Below, in pieces: positions 4,857-6,952 of a DNA stretch of 6,952 nt. Made by a program: the position numbers and the translations under genes. The DNA lies in the NCBI GenBank assembly GCA_030151985.1, contig JASLDZ010000268.1, positions 1 to 6,952 of the forward strand, written 5' to 3'. Source of the DNA: Caulobacteraceae bacterium (GTDB lineage: Bacteria > Pseudomonadota > Alphaproteobacteria > Caulobacterales > Caulobacteraceae). The number at the start of each line of letters is the position of its first letter. Position 1 is the first letter of the stretch. The notes under the pieces were generated by a model, which ran no database searches, was not told the DNA's origin, and saw only the letters and a list, made by a program, of their open reading frames with translations.

Positions 4857-6098
4857 ATGATCAATGCAGCCGCCGACGCTCTTCGCGCCATCGATGGCGA
4901 CCGGCTGGTGGAGCGGGCGGTCGGCTGGTGCGCGATCAACTCGGGCAGCCGCAACCTCGCGGGGCTGGCTGAGCAGCAGGCGGCGCTGGCCGACGCGCTG
5001 TCGGCCTTTGGCGGCGCGCTGGAGGTGCTGGAGCTGCCGCCGGCCGAGGAGGTCGCTTCCGACGGGCGGGTGCGCGAGGCCCCCACCACGGCGGCGCTGC
5101 GCCTGTCCGTGCGCCCGAGCGCCCCCGTGCAGGTGGCGCTGACCGGCCACTACGACACGGTCTACCCGGCCGAGACCGGCTTCCGAGCCGTGCGCCGGCG
5201 GGGGGACGGCGCGCTGAACGGGCCGGGACTGGCGGACATGAAGGGCGGCCTTTCGGTGATGCTGGGCGCGCTGGAGGCGTTCGAGGCGCATCCCTCCGCT
5301 CCGAACCTCGGCTGGACCGTGCTGATCTCGCCCGACGAGGAGACGGGCAGCCTGTCGTCGCGCGCCCTCCTGGCCGACCTCGGCGCCCGCGCGCACGTGC
5401 ACATGACCTACGAGCCGGCGATCGGGCGCGAGGGGAAGCTGGCCTCGGCGCGCAAGGGATCGGGCAACTTCCACCTCGTCGTGCGCGGCCGCAGCGCGCA
5501 TGCGGGGCGCGACTTCGCGGCGGGACGCGGGGCGGTGGCGGCGGCGGCGCGGATCGCGGCGGCGCTGCACGAGCTGAACGGCCGCCGCGACGGGGTGACC
5601 GTCAACGTCGCCCGCATCGAGGGCGGCGCACCTCTGAACCAGGTGCCGGACCTGGCGATCGTGCGCTTCAACGTGCGCCTGCCGGGGCCGGAGGGAGTCG
5701 CCTGGGTGGAGGCCGAGATCACGCGCATTTTGGAGACCGAACCGGGGGACGGGATCGCGGTGGAAATGCACGGCGGCGTCACCCGGCCGCCTAAGCCCTT
5801 CAACCGCGCGCAGCAGGCGCTGTTCGCGGCTGCGCGCGACACCGCCTCCGCGCTGGGCCTCCCCCCGCTGGAGTGGGTGAGCTCGGGCGGGGTGTGCGAG
5901 GGCAACAACCTGTTCGCCGCGGGCTGCCCGGGAATCGACACGCTGGGGGTGCGCGGCGGCGACATCCACAGCGAGGACGAGCACGCCTGGACCGAGAGCT
6001 TCGCCGAGCGGGCGCGGCTCTCCGCCCTGCTCCTGGTGCGGATGGCGACCGGCGAGATCGACGCGCGCGGCCTACGCGCCGCGATGAAGGCGCGCTAG
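4857..6098 (+). CDS. M20 family zinc peptidase, carboxypeptidase G2-like
   Basis: The protein has 413 residues with the full di-zinc M20 signature. His98 and Asp100 are in GHYDTVYP, bridging Asp127 in GLADMKGG, general base Glu161 and metal ligand Glu162 in SPDEETGS, Glu186 in TYEP, and His371 in the C-terminal GGDIHSEDEH. The inserted dimerisation/lid domain (about 200-310) carries GRSAHAG with His215, the residue that reaches into the partner's active site in carboxypeptidase G2. This layout matches glutamate carboxypeptidase and ArgE/DapE-like amidohydrolases, which remove a C-terminal amino acid or an N-acyl group. The actual substrate cannot be told from sequence. There is no signal peptide, so it is probably cytoplasmic, unlike exported Pseudomonas carboxypeptidase G2. 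The ATG follows AGGAA by 6 bases. It is divergent from glpD and ends in a 4-bp tail-to-tail overlap with the M23 gene. Confidence 0.92.
   Translation: MINAAADALRAIDGDRLVERAVGWCAINSGSRNLAGLAEQQAALADALSAFGGALEVLELPPAEEVASDGRVREAPTTAALRLSVRPSAPVQVALTGHYDTVYPAETGFRAVRRRGDGALNGPGLADMKGGLSVMLGALEAFEAHPSAPNLGWTVLISPDEETGSLSSRALLADLGARAHVHMTYEPAIGREGKLASARKGSGNFHLVVRGRSAHAGRDFAAGRGAVAAAARIAAALHELNGRRDGVTVNVARIEGGAPLNQVPDLAIVRFNVRLPGPEGVAWVEAEITRILETEPGDGIAVEMHGGVTRPPKPFNRAQQALFAAARDTASALGLPPLEWVSSGGVCEGNNLFAAGCPGIDTLGVRGGDIHSEDEHAWTESFAERARLSALLLVRMATGEIDARGLRAAMKAR
6095..6098. other. CTAG shared by two convergent stop codons
   Basis: The palindrome CTAG provides TAG for the rightward M20 gene (6096-6098) and TAG for the leftward M23 gene (6095-6097), so the coding regions overlap by 4 bp. 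There is no intergenic space, so any terminator for either gene must lie within the other's coding sequence. I saw no U-tract hairpin near the junction. Confidence 0.93.
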
Positions 6099-6952
6099 GG
6101 GCCGACCGACAGCGCCACGTCGCGCGACAGCGCCGCGCTGCCGCCCCGCAGCACGCGGATCTCGCCCGTGTAGCGCCCCTTCGGCCAGGCGGCGCCGGGC
6201 CGGCGGCGGCCGACGAACTGCACGTATTGCGCCTTGGTGCGCTCCATGGGCGGGGTCGCCTGCGAGGCGAGGAGCGCGCCGTCCGGCCCCTTCAGCGCCA
6301 GCGCCAGCACGTCCCCCGCCTTGAGGTTGATGACGCGCGCATAGAGCAGCAGCACGCCGGCGTCGGGCGGCGCCGACCGGGTGTCGGGGAGGCCGGCCTC
6401 GACGTCGGAGGGCTGGATCGGCGCGGTGGCGAAGCCCGCGTTCAGGAGCGCGGGGGAACGGTAGGCGAGAGCCCCGGCCGCCGCTTTCGACCACAGCGAC
6501 CGGCCGCCTCCACACGAGCCCTGAGGCGCTCCATAGGCGAACGGATCGACCCAATGGCCAGCCTCGCGCACCGTCAGGTGCAGGTGCGGGAACTCCGCGT
6601 CGCCCGACTCGCCGACCAGGCCCAGCGGTTCGCCCACCGCCACGCTCTGGCCGACGCGCACGCGCACCGAGCCCTTGCGCATGTGGCAGTACTGCGTCTC
6701 CCAGCCGCCCTGCAGGGTGACGGCGACGCCGTTGCCGCACTCGCGTCCCCGCACCGCCGCCTTGCCGATCACGGCGACCGACACGTCGTCCACCCCGTCG
6801 CGCACGCCCCGCACCACGCCGGCGGCCGCCGCTCTCACCGTCACGCCCGCGCGCATCACGGCGAGCGAGGCGACGCGGAAGTCCGTGCCGTCATGCCCGT
6901 CGTAGGTCTCGGCGCCGCACCTGTAGTCCGAGGCGCCCGGACCGGGGTCGTG
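6095..6952 (-). CDS. M23 (LytM-type) zinc metallopeptidase, 5' end outside window
   Basis: This is the 3' portion of a gene, with 285 residues visible and the frame open to the window edge. The M23 catalytic set is complete. An HxxxD zinc motif lies in YDGHDGTDF (His codon 6893-6895, Asp codon 6881-6883). Catalytic His is in QYCHM (6683-6685). HLH is at 6578-6586, whose second His is the third zinc ligand. These enzymes usually cut peptidoglycan cross-bridges or stem peptides in the periplasm. Four Cys (RCGAE, ECGNG, QYCHM, SCGGG) are consistent with disulphides in an exported protein. After the peptidase domain, about 140 residues rich in Gly, Ala and beta-prone segments probably form an Ig-like domain. 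A start at GTG 6859 or ATG 6856 would remove the HxxxD motif, so the true start and expected signal peptide lie beyond 6952. The residues before the domain (DPGPGASDYRCG) match my memory of alphaproteobacterial relatives. The sequence-defined substrate is unknown. Confidence 0.92.
   Translation of the reverse strand, partial: HDPGPGASDYRCGAETYDGHDGTDFRVASLAVMRAGVTVRAAAAGVVRGVRDGVDDVSVAVIGKAAVRGRECGNGVAVTLQGGWETQYCHMRKGSVRVRVGQSVAVGEPLGLVGESGDAEFPHLHLTVREAGHWVDPFAYGAPQGSCGGGRSLWSKAAAGALAYRSPALLNAGFATAPIQPSDVEAGLPDTRSAPPDAGVLLLYARVINLKAGDVLALALKGPDGALLASQATPPMERTKAQYVQFVGRRRPGAAWPKGRYTGEIRVLRGGSAALSRDVALSVGP

Noticed and set aside
1469..5089. A 3.6-kb open frame on the minus strand in a different frame from glpD and glpK
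   Set aside because: Only the last 67 codons, after the AGGAGG site, look like a real protein. The rest is an Arg/Gly/Pro-rich out-of-frame reading of glpD and glpK and of the complement of the M20 gene's start.
4830..5984. A 384-codon minus-strand open frame opposite the M20 peptidase
   Set aside because: It is an antisense shadow of a gene with every M20 active-site motif. Its translation shows no recognisable domain.
6072..6740. A 222-codon minus-strand open frame overlapping the M23 gene in another frame
   Set aside because: It is an out-of-frame reading of the M23 coding sequence, mostly Arg/Gly/Ala/Pro. The M23 frame carries the HLH and HxxxD motifs.

Overview
The window is high-GC bacterial chromosome, most likely from an alphaproteobacterium of the Caulobacteraceae type (Caulobacter, Phenylobacterium or Brevundimonas). 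This rests on the strongly GC-biased third codon positions, on the TCCCGGC-GAAA-GCCGGGA palindromic repeat pair at the left end (a repeat common in that group), and on the family types of the trypsin-like/PDZ and M23 proteins. The genus is an inference. Nothing suggests a mobile element, phage or CRISPR.

Layout. Bases 1-421 carry no convincing gene. They hold a perfect 30-bp inverted repeat with nested hairpins (33-140), then three more stem-loops (185-315), and look like intergenic repeat sequence. Next come four leftward genes. They are, reading right to left in transcription order, glpD (4785-3256, FAD glycerol-3-phosphate dehydrogenase), glpK (3246-1747, glycerol kinase), a 67-codon secreted His/Arg/Tyr/Trp-rich peptide (1672-1469), and a trypsin-fold/PDZ protein that has lost two of its three catalytic residues (1414-422). 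A GC-rich hairpin (1432-1462) separates the last two. From a 71-bp divergent intergenic region, an M20 zinc peptidase of the carboxypeptidase G2 type runs rightward (4857-6098). It ends tail to tail with a leftward M23 (LytM-type) peptidase whose 5' end lies outside the window. Their stop codons share one CTAG.

Function. GlpK phosphorylates glycerol to sn-glycerol 3-phosphate and GlpD oxidises it to dihydroxyacetone phosphate at the membrane, passing electrons to quinone. The two genes are 9 bp apart and form a glycerol/glycerophosphodiester catabolic operon. No glpF or glpR is present in the window. The His-rich peptide and the PDZ protein lie downstream on the same strand, but nothing ties them functionally to glycerol. 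The M20 and M23 enzymes look like independent housekeeping genes for peptide or amide hydrolysis and cell-wall cleavage.

I see no clearly new multi-gene system. The items most worth a second look are the small His-rich exported peptide, which is buried in a longer misleading reading frame, the degenerate protease triad, the nested repeat region, and the shared-stop convergent pair.
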